A DNA stretch of 64,000 nt, from positions 1,122,982 through 1,186,981 of the forward strand of contig NZ_LMEV01000017.1 of assembly GCF_001426505.1 (NCBI RefSeq). The letters run 5' to 3'. The number at the start of each line of letters is the position of its first letter. The first letter of the stretch is position 1. The notes under the pieces are model-generated. The model saw nothing but the letters and a program-made list of their open reading frames with translations, did not search any database and was not told the origin of the DNA. Source of the DNA: Variovorax sp. Root473 (lineage in GTDB: Bacteria; Pseudomonadota; Gammaproteobacteria; Burkholderiales; Burkholderiaceae_C). This document shows positions 16,815 through 27,726 of this stretch, one piece after another. The translations under genes and the position numbers were made by a program.

Positions 16815-17801
16815 TCAGTCGACCAGCACGCTCATGCCGGGGCGCGCGCCTTCAATGGGCTTGAGCGGCCGGGCGCGGACCTCGAAGGTGCGCACGTCGA
16901 AGCCGGCGCCGCCGCGCGTGGCGCGCCAGGTGGCGAAGTCGGGCAGCACGCCGCTGTAGGTGACCTTGAAGCGGGCGGTGCGCCGGTCCTCGGGCAGGGC
17001 GGGCAGGTGGGCGTCGAATTCCTTGTCGAGCGCGAAGCGGGCCAGCCGGTCTTCGCGCACGTTGAGCACCACCCACTGGTCGTTCAGGTCGACCACCGTG
17101 ACCACCGCCACGCCCTGCGGCGAGAGTTCGCCGACCTTGGCGAGCACCTTGGCCACCTCGCCGGCGACCGGGCTGCGCAGCTCGGTCTCGGCCTTGGCGG
17201 CCTCCGCTTCTGCGACCACGCCGGCCACCTGCCGCGCCTGTGCGCTGGCGGCGGCCTTGTCCTCGGGGCGGGCGCCGGTGCGCGCCATGTCGTACTGCGC
17301 CTTGGCGGCCACGGCGGCATCGCGCGAGGCCTTCCAGTTGGCTTCGGCCTCGTCGCGCTTCTGGTCGGCCACGAGGCCGTCGCGCGCCAGCCCGTCGACG
17401 CGGCGCAACGAGGTCTGCGCGAGCTGCGCGGCGGTTTCGGCGCGCTGCCATTGCATGCGCGCCATTTCGATTTCTTGCGGGCGGGCGCCGTTCTGCGCCT
17501 TGTCGGCCACGGCCTGCGCGGCCTGCTCGGCGGCGGTGGCTTGCGCCAGCTTGGCGCGCACCTCGGGGCTGTCCATGCGCACCAACAGGGCGCCGGCCTG
17601 GATGCGGTCGCCTTCCTTCACGGCCACTTCGGCGATGCGCGCGGTGACCTTGCCGGCCACGTCGGTTTCGCGTGCTTCCATCTGGCCCTGGAACACTTCG
17701 GGCGCCGGCTGCGCGGCGCGCCAGAAGCCCCAGACGAGCAGCACCAGCACGAGCAGCGCGGCGGCAACGGCGATCAGTCGGCGGGTCTTGGCACTCATCA
17801 T
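16815..17801 (-). CDS. HlyD/EmrA-type periplasmic adaptor (membrane fusion protein)
   Basis: A 328-residue membrane fusion protein that links an inner-membrane exporter to a TolC-type channel. A single N-terminal anchor spans residues about 8-27. A biotinyl-lipoyl-like half (TDVAGKVTARIAEVAVKEGD) is followed by a long Ala-rich coiled-coil hairpin (about 75-190), the second lipoyl half (LRSPVAGEVAKVLAKVGE) and a beta-barrel domain. It is followed 2 bases downstream of the TolC gene and precedes the two permeases, matching the YbhG position. Confidence 0.9.
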   Translation of the reverse strand: MMSAKTRRLIAVAAALLVLVLLVWGFWRAAQPAPEVFQGQMEARETDVAGKVTARIAEVAVKEGDRIQAGALLVRMDSPEVRAKLAQATAAEQAAQAVADKAQNGARPQEIEMARMQWQRAETAAQLAQTSLRRVDGLARDGLVADQKRDEAEANWKASRDAAVAAKAQYDMARTGARPEDKAAASAQARQVAGVVAEAEAAKAETELRSPVAGEVAKVLAKVGELSPQGVAVVTVVDLNDQWVVLNVREDRLARFALDKEFDAHLPALPEDRRTARFKVTYSGVLPDFATWRATRGGAGFDVRTFEVRARPLKPIEGARPGMSVLVD

Positions 17802-17803
17802 GG

Positions 17804-19249
17804 TCAGTTCACCTTCACGTCGGCGCGCGCGATGTAGTCGGAAAAAGTCTCGGACAGGCCCGCGCTCTCGAGCAGCTGCGCAAGCGCCTGCACGTAATCA
17901 TTGGCGGCCTGCGCGCGTTCGGTCAGCACCTTGGCCTGGTTGGTCTCGGCGTCGATCAGGTCGAGCGTGGTGCTGGTGCCTTCGCGCAGCCCGGCGGTGC
18001 GCAGCTTGACCACTTCTTGTGCAAGCTCGACCGAGACCTTCATCTCGAGGTACTGGCGGCGCGCGTTGTCCAGCGCGCGCCAGTTGCGCTCGACCAGCAG
18101 CGAGATGTCGCTGCGCGCCTGCAGGTCGGTGCGCTCGGCCTGTTCGACCTGCTTGTGCGAGGCGGCCGACAGCGCGTTGCGGTCGACCGAGTCGTACAGC
18201 GTCCAGCGCACGCCGAGGCCGGCCACCCAGTCGGCGTTGCCGCTCTTGATCTCTCGCGTGCCGAAGGCAATGACCTGCGGGCGGCGCAAGGCTTCTTCGC
18301 CTTCGTGCAGCTGTTCGGCCTGTGCCTTCTTGGCCGCGACCTTGCCCAGGCCCGGATGCCGCGTCAGCGCCGCATCGATGAAGTGGCCGAGCGGTTCGAT
18401 CGGCGCGCTGATGAGAAACAGCGGCGTCTGCGGCGTGACGCTGCCTTCGGCGCGCACCGTGCGCGCCAGGGCCACGCTCGCGAGTGCGGCGTCGTTCTCG
18501 GCCTTGCGGGCATTGCGGCGCGCTTCTTCGTAGGCGGCGCTGGCCTGCAGCCGCTCGACGCGCGAAATGACGCCGGCCGCGAGCATCTTCTGCGCCGCCG
18601 CGTCGTGCTGCGCGATGGTGCGCTCGGCCTGCAGGCGCAGCGTGGCGGCGCGCTGTGCGAGCTGGGCGCCGAAGTAGCGCTGCACCAGCAGCGTGTCGAC
18701 CTCGTGGCCGGCCTGTTCGGCGTCGGCCTGGGCTTCGCGTGCCTGCGCGGAGACAAAGCCGCGCACCGCATCGGTCGCGCCGCCCAGGTAGAGCGGCCAC
18801 ACGGCCGACACCGAGGCATTGGCGCCGGTGTCGTGGCGGTTCAGCGTGTAGCTGTTGGGCAGCTGCGGAATCGGCACGCGCGAGATGAAGCTCTGGATCG
18901 ACGGCGGCAGCGACGAGCCGATCTGGCCGAGCTTCTGGTTGAGCGGGTCGAGGTCGAGGTTCAGGTTCGCGTTGTACGCATAGGCCAGCCCCGAGATGCT
19001 GACCACCGGCCCGCCCAGGCGCTTGACGCCTTCGCTCTGCAGCTCCTTGGCCTCGATGGCGATGCGCGCGGCGGCCAGCTTGTCGGAACGCTCGACCATG
19101 CGCTGGCGCGCGGCGTCGAAGCTCAGCGCCAGCGTGCTGGAGGTGTCGCCGCGGGCCTGCTGCTGCGCGAAGGTCGCGCCGCCCATGAGGGCAGGCAACA
19201 TCAGCAGCAGGGACGGAAGAAGGGCGAGACGAGGGCGTGTCATCGGCAT
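17804..19249 (-). CDS. TolC-family outer membrane efflux protein
   Basis: A 481-residue outer membrane efflux channel. A signal peptide (about residues 1-29, ending ATFAQ) precedes two outer-membrane-efflux repeats rich in long amphipathic helices, for example ASAAYEEARRNARKAENDA and the C-terminal LDLIDAETNQAKVLTERAQ. The ATG at 19249 overlaps the MerR stop as ATGA. With the adaptor and permeases it would form a tripartite exporter from inner membrane to outside. The substrate is unknown. Confidence 0.88.
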   Translation of the reverse strand: MPMTRPRLALLPSLLLMLPALMGGATFAQQQARGDTSSTLALSFDAARQRMVERSDKLAAARIAIEAKELQSEGVKRLGGPVVSISGLAYAYNANLNLDLDPLNQKLGQIGSSLPPSIQSFISRVPIPQLPNSYTLNRHDTGANASVSAVWPLYLGGATDAVRGFVSAQAREAQADAEQAGHEVDTLLVQRYFGAQLAQRAATLRLQAERTIAQHDAAAQKMLAAGVISRVERLQASAAYEEARRNARKAENDAALASVALARTVRAEGSVTPQTPLFLISAPIEPLGHFIDAALTRHPGLGKVAAKKAQAEQLHEGEEALRRPQVIAFGTREIKSGNADWVAGLGVRWTLYDSVDRNALSAASHKQVEQAERTDLQARSDISLLVERNWRALDNARRQYLEMKVSVELAQEVVKLRTAGLREGTSTTLDLIDAETNQAKVLTERAQAANDYVQALAQLLESAGLSETFSDYIARADVKVN

Positions 19250-19980
19250 CAGGCGGTCTTGTGCAGCAGGGCGTCGAGTTCCTGCTGCAGGATCACGGGA
19301 AAGGCGGCCTGCACCGCCCCGGTGGCCAGCGGCCGTGCTTTCTCGAGCAGCTGCGCGGCGCGGCCGGCATCGAGGGTGTCGCCGGAAAGCAGGCTGTCGG
19401 CCAGTGTGCGCAGCCAGCGCCGCGCCACGGTGCGCAGCGTGCGGACCATGGTTTCCTGCATGCCGATGACCGCCTCGAGCGGCAGGCCGAGCGCGGCCAG
19501 CTGTTCGGCGACCTGGCCGAGCGCCGGGCTCAGCACCTGCACCTGGCCGTCGGGCAGTTCGCGCATGAGGCCGGCGCGGGTGGCGCGGCCGAGCAGGGCG
19601 GGCGTCATCTGGCCCTGCCACTTGGTGGCCAGCGCCTGGGCCGACACCACCACGGGCGTTTCTTCGGCGAACAGGCTGCCCGACACCGAGCGGGCCACGG
19701 CCAGCAGGTCGGGCCAGGTGGAGGCCGGCGCGCGCGTGAAGATGCGGCGGATCGCCTCGATGCCGAAGCCCTGTTCGCGCAGTTCGCGGATCAGCGCCAG
19801 GCGCTGGACATGGTCGACGCCGTACAGGCCGAGCCGGCCCTGCAGCCGGGGCGGCGGCAGCAGGCCGCCCGTGGTGTAGGCGCGGATGTTGCGCACCGTG
19901 ACGCCCGAGCGCGCCGCCAGGGCCTCGATGGAGAGGTCCTGCGGGGCAGTGGAATCGGGTGTGGCGGTGGATGCGTTCAT
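19249..19980 (-). CDS. MerR-family regulator heading the export operon
   Basis: A 243-residue MerR-family regulator. The N-terminal winged helix-turn-helix is clear (LSIEALAARSGVTVRNIRAY, then GRLGLYGVDHVQRLALIREL). The C-terminal portion is longer than in metal sensors and has no cysteine cluster. An organic ligand, perhaps the exported compound, is therefore more likely than a metal. It is the first gene of the operon, so it probably autoregulates the exporter through the repeats just upstream. Confidence 0.85.
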   Translation of the reverse strand: MNASTATPDSTAPQDLSIEALAARSGVTVRNIRAYTTGGLLPPPRLQGRLGLYGVDHVQRLALIRELREQGFGIEAIRRIFTRAPASTWPDLLAVARSVSGSLFAEETPVVVSAQALATKWQGQMTPALLGRATRAGLMRELPDGQVQVLSPALGQVAEQLAALGLPLEAVIGMQETMVRTLRTVARRWLRTLADSLLSGDTLDAGRAAQLLEKARPLATGAVQAAFPVILQQELDALLHKTA

Positions 19981-19992
19981 GTGACAGTTTCA

Positions 19993-20015
19993 ATGTTACA
20001 TCGAAAATGTTGCAT
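19993..20015. promoter_or_regulatory. Direct repeats upstream of the MerR operon
   Basis: ATGTTACAT (19993-20001) and ATGTTGCAT (20007-20015) repeat with a 14-base period in an AT-rich stretch just upstream of the MerR start. A related GTGACAG (19981-19987) adjoins the start codon. They are candidate regulator-binding sites overlapping the promoter. Confidence 0.4.
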
Positions 20016-20053
20016 AAAACCAGCCCGGATCGCGCGGTCCGGGCGGGGCATCC

Positions 20054-20422
20054 TCAGCCCGGCTTGCGCTGCGCCGGGTCGTAGAAGAACTGCTCTTCGG
20101 CGATGCGCTCGCCGTCCCAGCGCTGCCAGGCGATCTCTTCCATGCGCATGCGCCCGCCGCCTTTGAACGTGAATTCGAAGATCCAGTGGATGCCGATGTG
20201 GTCGCCGTTCACCAGCACCGGCCGCACGCAGGTGGACGCCACCGACTCGGTGCGCGCGAGCACGGCGCTTTCCTGCGCAACCAGCGTGCTGCGCCCGCGC
20301 CGCGGCTCGGCCTGGTTCTCGCGCATGGTGGCGTCTTCGGTGTAGAAATCTTCGATGACCTGGGCATGCGCGCCGCCTTCGACGGCGGCAATGAAGGCTT
20401 CGAGACGGGCGGACGAGGGCAT
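20054..20422 (-). CDS. SnoaL-like / NTF2-fold protein
   Basis: A 122-residue protein with the SnoaL-like NTF2 fold pattern: FIAAVEGGAHAQVIEDFYTEDATMRENQ at the N-terminus, then strands IHWIFEFTF and EEIAWQRWDGERIAEEQFFYDP. Members are small-molecule-binding proteins or isomerase-like enzymes and the fold alone gives no substrate. It starts 1 base after the stop of the membrane pyrophosphatase gene, so it is probably co-transcribed. A functional link to pyrophosphate is not evident. Confidence 0.75.
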   Translation of the reverse strand: MPSSARLEAFIAAVEGGAHAQVIEDFYTEDATMRENQAEPRRGRSTLVAQESAVLARTESVASTCVRPVLVNGDHIGIHWIFEFTFKGGGRMRMEEIAWQRWDGERIAEEQFFYDPAQRKPG

Positions 20423-20423
20423 G

Positions 20424-22940
<2,517 letters not shown>

Positions 22941-23194
22941 GCTTAGCTTCTCCATTCGTTCGTTGTGACTTGTGGAGACGGACAGCCTGGGCCCTGCGCG
23001 CAACGCGTACGGGACCATGTTCTCCGCCGCGTTGCTTCCTCGAAGCTCACTGCACCGGAGGTGCGGAGCCGATTGGCCAACGGTTGCAATTTACAGGCAA
23101 AAACACGCACGCGTGCGACCAGCCCGTGACACGGAAAGTAAACTCCGGGTTTTTCCCCATCCGCCTCATACTTTTCAACTACTCGAAAAACGTC
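22941..23194. promoter_or_regulatory. Shared divergent promoter region of the two pyrophosphatases
   Basis: These 254 bases separate the divergent hppA and ppa genes and must hold both promoters. The part near ppa (23080-23190) is relatively AT-rich and includes TTGCAATTTACAGG and CATACTTTTCAAC. I cannot assign exact -35/-10 elements or an operator. Confidence 0.4.
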
Positions 23195-23722
23195 ATGTCC
23201 TTCGACAAAGTCTCCCCCGGCAAGAACGTCCCCGACGCCTTCAACGTCGTGATCGAAATCCCGATGAACGCCGACCCGATCAAGTACGAAGTCGACAAGG
23301 AATCGGGCGCGATCTTCGTGGACCGCTTCATGACGACGGCCATGTACTACCCCGCCAACTACGGCTACGTGCCGCAGACCCTGTCGGGCGACGGTGACCC
23401 GGTCGACGTGCTCGTCATCGCCCCGTACCCGCTGCTGCCGGGCGTGGTCGTGCCCTGCCGCCCCCTGGGCATCCTGATGATGGAAGACGAAGCCGGCGTC
23501 GACGGCAAGGTGCTGGCCGTGCCCACCGACAAGGTGCTGCCCATCTACAGCCACTGGAAATCGGTCGACGACGTGAACCCGATGCGCCTGAAGGCCATCA
23601 GCCACTTCTTCGAGCATTACAAGGACCTGGAAGCCGGCAAGTGGGTCAAGGTGCTGGGCTGGGAAGGCATCGACGCGGCCAAGAAGGAAGTTCTCGACGG
23701 CATTGCTGCCTACAAGAAGTAA
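23195..23722 (+). CDS. ppa: Soluble family I inorganic pyrophosphatase
   Basis: A 175-residue cytoplasmic pyrophosphatase that hydrolyses PPi from biosynthesis, pulling those reactions forward. Family I signatures are present: the ExxxxxxxKxE-type segment IKYEVDKESG, YYPANYGYVPQT, and the metal-binding DGDPVDVLVI. Length is normal for bacterial Ppa. The ATG at 23195 begins the conserved MSFDKVSPG. An in-frame extension to 22970 is not protein-like. It is divergent from the membrane pyrophosphatase, so the cell has a wasteful and an energy-conserving PPase side by side. Confidence 0.95.
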   Translation: MSFDKVSPGKNVPDAFNVVIEIPMNADPIKYEVDKESGAIFVDRFMTTAMYYPANYGYVPQTLSGDGDPVDVLVIAPYPLLPGVVVPCRPLGILMMEDEAGVDGKVLAVPTDKVLPIYSHWKSVDDVNPMRLKAISHFFEHYKDLEAGKWVKVLGWEGIDAAKKEVLDGIAAYKK

Positions 23723-23736
23723 GACCTCCAGGCCGC

Positions 23737-24918
23737 TCAGCCGGCCCTGAAGGGACTGCGCTCTTCGAGGTGGTCCATGTAGTTCTCGATGCCGGCGCCT
23801 TCGCGCTCCAGAAAGCGCTCGACGGCATCGGCGAACGACGGGTGCGCGAGCCAGTGCGCGCTCGTGGTGCGCACCGGCATCAGCGCGCGGGCCATCTTGT
23901 GCTCGCCCTGCGCGCCGCCTTCGAAGCGCGCCGCGCCGTGCGCAATGCACCAGGCAATGGGCTGGTAATAGCAGGCCTCGAAATGCAGGCAGTCGACGCG
24001 CTCCAGCGCCCCCCAGTAGCGGCCGTAGGCCACCAGCGGTTGCGCTTCGTCGGTGGAGAGCGCGATCAGGCTGGTCGCGATGGGGCGCCCGTCGCGCTCC
24101 GCGACGAACAGGAGCCACGCCTCGGGCAGTGTGTCGGCCATGCGCTGGAAGAAGTCGCGCGTGAGGTAGGGCGGGTTGCCGTGCTCGCGGTAGGTGCGCT
24201 CGTAGCAGCGGTAGAAGAAGTCCCAATCTGCGTTCGAGATGTCGGTGCCGCGCGAGCAGCGGAAGCTGACACCGGCGTCGGCCACCTTGCGACGCTCCTG
24301 GCGGATCTTCTTGCGCTTGTCGTGCGAGAGGCTCGCGAGGAAGGCGTCGAAATCCGTGTAGCCGGTTTCAGTGTCATTTGGCGAAGAGCGCGTGTTCGTC
24401 CAGTGAAACTGCACCGTGTGGCGCAGCATCAGCCCGGCTTCGGTGCATGCAGCAATGTCGGCGTCGGCGCCGAACAGCAGATGCAGAGACGAAAGTTCCT
24501 GTTCCCTGCAAACGGCCACCAGCCCCTGCACCAGCAGCGTGCGGCTTTGCGCGTCACGTGCCAGCAGCCGGGCGCCGGGCACGGGCGTGAAAGGCACGGC
24601 CACCACGGCCTTCGGGTAGTAGGCGAGCCCGTGCTGCTCGTAGGCATTCGCCCAGGCCCAGTCGAACACGTACTCGCCGTACGAATGGTCCTTGAGGTAG
24701 AGCGCGCAAGCGGCCTGGAGCACATCGCCGCGCCACAGCGTGACGAACTGCGGCGTCCATCCGCGCTCGGGCGAGGCGCTGCCGCTGTCATGCATCGCCG
24801 CGAGGTATTCGTGGCGCATGAAAGGCGAGGGCTCGGACTGCGCCGCGAGCAGTGCGTTCCAGGCTTGCGGGTCGATGTCCGACGGCGACGCCAGAACCCG
24901 AATGACATAATCGTTCAA
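23737..24918 (-). CDS. FemAB-like GNAT-fold protein (PF04339)
   Basis: A ~393-residue protein of the FemAB/GNAT-like family PF04339, annotated in relatives as a peptidoglycan biosynthesis or recognition protein. Family landmarks are LKDHSYGEYVFDWAWANAYE, HDKRKKIRQERRK and VDCLHFEACYYQPIAWCI. I favour a TTG start at 24918: it has AGAAGGAAG about 10 bases upstream, matches the family N-terminus (NDYVIRVLASPSDIDPQAWN) and avoids overlap with divergent nadE. An ATG at 24957 would overlap nadE by 20 bases. The acceptor and donor are unknown. Confidence 0.8.
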   Translation of the reverse strand: MNDYVIRVLASPSDIDPQAWNALLAAQSEPSPFMRHEYLAAMHDSGSASPERGWTPQFVTLWRGDVLQAACALYLKDHSYGEYVFDWAWANAYEQHGLAYYPKAVVAVPFTPVPGARLLARDAQSRTLLVQGLVAVCREQELSSLHLLFGADADIAACTEAGLMLRHTVQFHWTNTRSSPNDTETGYTDFDAFLASLSHDKRKKIRQERRKVADAGVSFRCSRGTDISNADWDFFYRCYERTYREHGNPPYLTRDFFQRMADTLPEAWLLFVAERDGRPIATSLIALSTDEAQPLVAYGRYWGALERVDCLHFEACYYQPIAWCIAHGAARFEGGAQGEHKMARALMPVRTTSAHWLAHPSFADAVERFLEREGAGIENYMDHLEERSPFRAG

Positions 24919-24937
24919 GCCTTTTTCTTCCTTCTGT

Positions 24938-26635
24938 ATGACGCTCAAGCTCGCCATCGCGCAACTCAATTTTGTGGTGGGCGACCTCGTCGGCAATGCG
25001 CAGAAGATCGTCGGCGCCGCACGCGAGGCCCATGCGCAAGGTGCACGGCTTTTGTTGACACCCGAACTCTCGATTGCCGGTTATGCAGCGGAAGACCTGT
25101 TCCTCCGTCCCGCCTTCACCGAAGCCTGTGATGATGCCGTGAAAGGCATCGCAACCGCGCTGGCCGACCTCAAAGACATGGTTGTGGTGGTGGGGCATCC
25201 CAGCGGCGGCAGCCTGCGCAGCCGATCTGTGGCGGTGCAGTTGCGCCACAACGCGGCCAGCGTCATCAAAGAAGGCCGCATCCTCGAGACCTACGCCAAG
25301 CGCGAACTGCCCAACTACCAGGTGTTCGACGAGCGCCGCTACTTCACGCCGGGGCAGGGCACCTGCGTGTTCGAGGCGGGCGGCGTGTCGATTGGCTTGC
25401 TGATCTGCGAAGACGCCTGGTTCGACGCGCCGGCCGAACTGGCGCGCGCCGGCGGCGCCGAGGTGCTGGCGGTGATCAATGCCTCGCCGTACCACGTAGG
25501 CAAGGAAGGTGAGCGCGTGGCGCGCATGGCCGACCGTGCACGCGCCGTGGGCCTGCCGCTGGTCTACGCGCACCTCGTGGGCGGGCAGGACGAGGTGGTG
25601 TTCGATGGCGCCTCGTTCGCGCTGCAGGCCGACGGTGCTCTGGCCGCACAGGCCGAGAGCTTTCGCGAGGGGCTGGTTTTCATGGAACTCGCACATGGGG
25701 CGCAAGGCGGCGTCGCTGTCGTGGCAGATCCGTCCGCCATTGCCGCGCCGCGCGATGCCGAGGCGCAGCTGTGGGACGCCCTGGTGCTCGGCGTGCGCGA
25801 CTACATCGGCAAGAACAGTTTCCCGGGCGCGATCCTCGGGCTGTCGGGCGGCATCGACTCCGCGCTGGTCCTCGCGATCGCGGTCGATGCGCTGGGCAAG
25901 GACAAGGTCCGTGCGGTGATGATGCCCTCGCCCTACACAGCCGACATCAGCTGGATCGACGCGCGCGACATGGCCGGGCGGCTGGGCGTGCGCTACGACG
26001 AGATTTCGATCCGGCACACCTTCGAGTCCTTCAAGGCCGCGCTGGCCGGGGAGTTCGCGGGCCGGCCGGAGGACACGGCCGAGGAGAACATCCAGGCCCG
26101 CATCCGCGGCACGCTGCTGATGGGGCTGTCGAACAAGTTCGGCGCCATCGTGCTGACCACCGGCAACAAGAGCGAGATGGCCACCGGCTACTGCACGCTC
26201 TACGGCGACATGGCGGGCGGCTTCGCGGTCATCAAGGACCTGCTCAAGACCACCGTGTTCGCATTGGCGCGCTGGCGCAATGCCCACGACCCCTACGCCA
26301 CCGGCGCGGCGCCGATCCCCGAGCGCATCATCACGCGTCCCCCGAGCGCCGAGTTGCGCCCCGACCAGACCGACCAGGACAGCCTGCCGCCTTACGACGT
26401 GCTCGACGGCATCCTGGCACGCTACATGCAGGACGATGAAGGCATCGACGAGATCATTGCCGCGGGCTACGACCGCGCGGTGGTCGAGCGGGTTGCGCGG
26501 CTCATCAGGATCAACGAATACAAGCGGCGCCAGGCGCCGGTAGGCATCCGGGTCACCCACCGAAGCTTCGGCAAGGATTGGCGTTACCCTATCACCAGCA
26601 AGTTCAACGAAACCGCCGGAGCACGAAAACCATGA
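24938..26635 (+). CDS. nadE: Glutamine-dependent NAD+ synthetase
   Basis: A 565-residue two-domain enzyme that amidates nicotinic acid adenine dinucleotide to NAD+, using glutamine. The N-terminal nitrilase-type glutaminase has the triad Glu43 (LTPELSIAGY), Lys121 (YAKRELPNYQ) and Cys157 (LLICEDAWFD). The C-terminal synthetase has the ATP pyrophosphatase loop LSGGIDSAL (from Leu302). The start MTLKLAIAQLNFVVGD is canonical although the ribosome binding site is weak. Its last bases overlap the start of glnB as ATGA, so the two are coupled. Confidence 0.95.
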   Translation: MTLKLAIAQLNFVVGDLVGNAQKIVGAAREAHAQGARLLLTPELSIAGYAAEDLFLRPAFTEACDDAVKGIATALADLKDMVVVVGHPSGGSLRSRSVAVQLRHNAASVIKEGRILETYAKRELPNYQVFDERRYFTPGQGTCVFEAGGVSIGLLICEDAWFDAPAELARAGGAEVLAVINASPYHVGKEGERVARMADRARAVGLPLVYAHLVGGQDEVVFDGASFALQADGALAAQAESFREGLVFMELAHGAQGGVAVVADPSAIAAPRDAEAQLWDALVLGVRDYIGKNSFPGAILGLSGGIDSALVLAIAVDALGKDKVRAVMMPSPYTADISWIDARDMAGRLGVRYDEISIRHTFESFKAALAGEFAGRPEDTAEENIQARIRGTLLMGLSNKFGAIVLTTGNKSEMATGYCTLYGDMAGGFAVIKDLLKTTVFALARWRNAHDPYATGAAPIPERIITRPPSAELRPDQTDQDSLPPYDVLDGILARYMQDDEGIDEIIAAGYDRAVVERVARLIRINEYKRRQAPVGIRVTHRSFGKDWRYPITSKFNETAGARKP

Positions 26636-26970
26636 AGCAGATCACCGCCATCGTCAAACCCTTCAAGCTCGAGGACGTGCGCGAAGCCCTGGCCGAAGTG
26701 GGCGTCACCGGCCTCACGGTGACCGAGGTCAAGGGCTTTGGCCGCCAGAAGGGCCACACCGAGCTGTACCGCGGCGCCGAGTACGTGGTTGACTTCCTGC
26801 CCAAGATGAAGGTCGAAGTGGTCGTCAACGAGAGCGACGTCGAGCGTTGCATCGAAGCCATCGTGAGCTCGGCGCGCACGGGCAAGATCGGTGACGGCAA
26901 GATCTTCGTGACCGAGGTGGAGCGCATCGTGCGCATCCGCACCGGCGAGGAAAACGAAAACGCAGTCTAG
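26632..26970 (+). CDS. glnB: Nitrogen regulatory protein PII
   Basis: A 112-residue PII signalling protein, a trimeric sensor of 2-oxoglutarate, ATP/ADP and, through uridylylation, glutamine. The T-loop has the modification site Tyr51 in LYRGAEYVVDF and the C-terminal signature is GKIGDGKIFV. ATG at 26632 overlaps nadE by 4 bases. The position after nadE is typical of GlnB in beta-proteobacteria. A GlnK would usually sit next to an amtB gene, which is absent here. Confidence 0.93.
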   Translation: MKQITAIVKPFKLEDVREALAEVGVTGLTVTEVKGFGRQKGHTELYRGAEYVVDFLPKMKVEVVVNESDVERCIEAIVSSARTGKIGDGKIFVTEVERIVRIRTGEENENAV

Positions 26971-26975
26971 TTAGG

Positions 26976-27070
26976 CTCGCCCCCAGGCTTCGCGCACTTC
27001 GTGTCGCTTCGCCAACCCCCTACCGGGGCAACACCTGCGGCCCGGCAAAGCCGGTTCCGCGGTGTTCGCT
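26976..27070 (+). repeat. Structured intergenic repeat, copy 1
   Basis: A ~95-base element shared with 45256-45350 and 49961-50055, all in the same orientation. It has a 5' hairpin around GCGCAC-TTC-GTG, a CCCCCTACCGGGG segment, and a 3' hairpin with core CCGGC-AAA-GCCGG. The outer stem here is AACACC (27030-27035) with GGTGTT (27061-27066). It lies between the convergent glnB and LOG genes, where it may act as a transcription-end or RNA-stability element. Confidence 0.75.
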
Positions 27071-27104
27071 GGAATGGGACCCCGAGGCTCTTGGGGCTTT
27101 CGGG

Positions 27105-27695
27105 TCAGAGGTTTTCTGAAAGCTTGTCGTCGCGAGGGTGCAAGGGGACTTCGGCGCGCAGCGCGGTCAGCAGTTCGGGCACGTCGGTGCCGGTGCGGAC
27201 CAGGTCCATCTGCCATTCGCCCATGAAGCCTTCGCGCACGCTGTGCGCCAGGAAGCCCAGCAGGCCGTCGTAGTAACCGGCGGTGTTGAGGATGCCGGTC
27301 GGCTTGTCGTGGTAGCCGAGCTGGCGCCAGGTCCAGATCTCGAACAGTTCTTCAAAGGTGCCGATACCGCCCGCCATCGCGAGGAAGGCGTCGGCGCGCT
27401 CGCCCATCATGGCCTTGCGTTCGTGCATGGTGTCGACCACGTGCAGCTCGTCGCACAGAGGGTTGGCCAGTTCCTTGTCGACCAGAGCCTTGGGAATGAT
27501 GCCGACGACGCGGCCGCCGGCCTGGCGGGTGGCCTCGGCCACCGTGCCCATCAGGCCGGTGCGGCCACCGCCGTAGACCAACTGGCCGCCATGCTGGCCG
27601 ATCCATTGGCCCACGGCCTGGGCGGCCTGGGAGAACTCGGGGCGCTCGCCGGGGCGCGAGCCGCAATACACGCAAATCGAAAATTCAGGGGTCAT
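27105..27695 (-). CDS. LOG-family nucleotide phosphoribohydrolase
   Basis: A 196-residue LOG (Lonely Guy) / lysine decarboxylase-like protein. Characterised relatives cleave cytokinin riboside 5'-monophosphates or AMP to base plus ribose phosphate. The Rossmann-like core SICVYCGSR, the nucleotide loop YGGGRTGLMG and the Arg/Lys pair in HERKAMM (Arg93, Lys94) are present. The hallmark PGGxGTxxE appears as AGGIGTFEE, with Ala108 in place of Pro and Glu116 kept. The start at 27695 gives the canonical N-terminus; the frame upstream overlaps dgkA and is not protein-like. Confidence 0.87.
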   Translation of the reverse strand: MTPEFSICVYCGSRPGERPEFSQAAQAVGQWIGQHGGQLVYGGGRTGLMGTVAEATRQAGGRVVGIIPKALVDKELANPLCDELHVVDTMHERKAMMGERADAFLAMAGGIGTFEELFEIWTWRQLGYHDKPTGILNTAGYYDGLLGFLAHSVREGFMGEWQMDLVRTGTDVPELLTALRAEVPLHPRDDKLSENL

Positions 27696-27726
27696 CCTGC
27701 GATCATGCCGCAGGCGGCGGACCCGC

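Noticed and set aside
26971..27104. Short frames in the intergenic repeat near glnB that recur in the other copies
   Set aside because: The recurrence (peptides such as KRHEVREAWG) comes from the repeat DNA itself; conservation follows the hairpins, not a reading frame.
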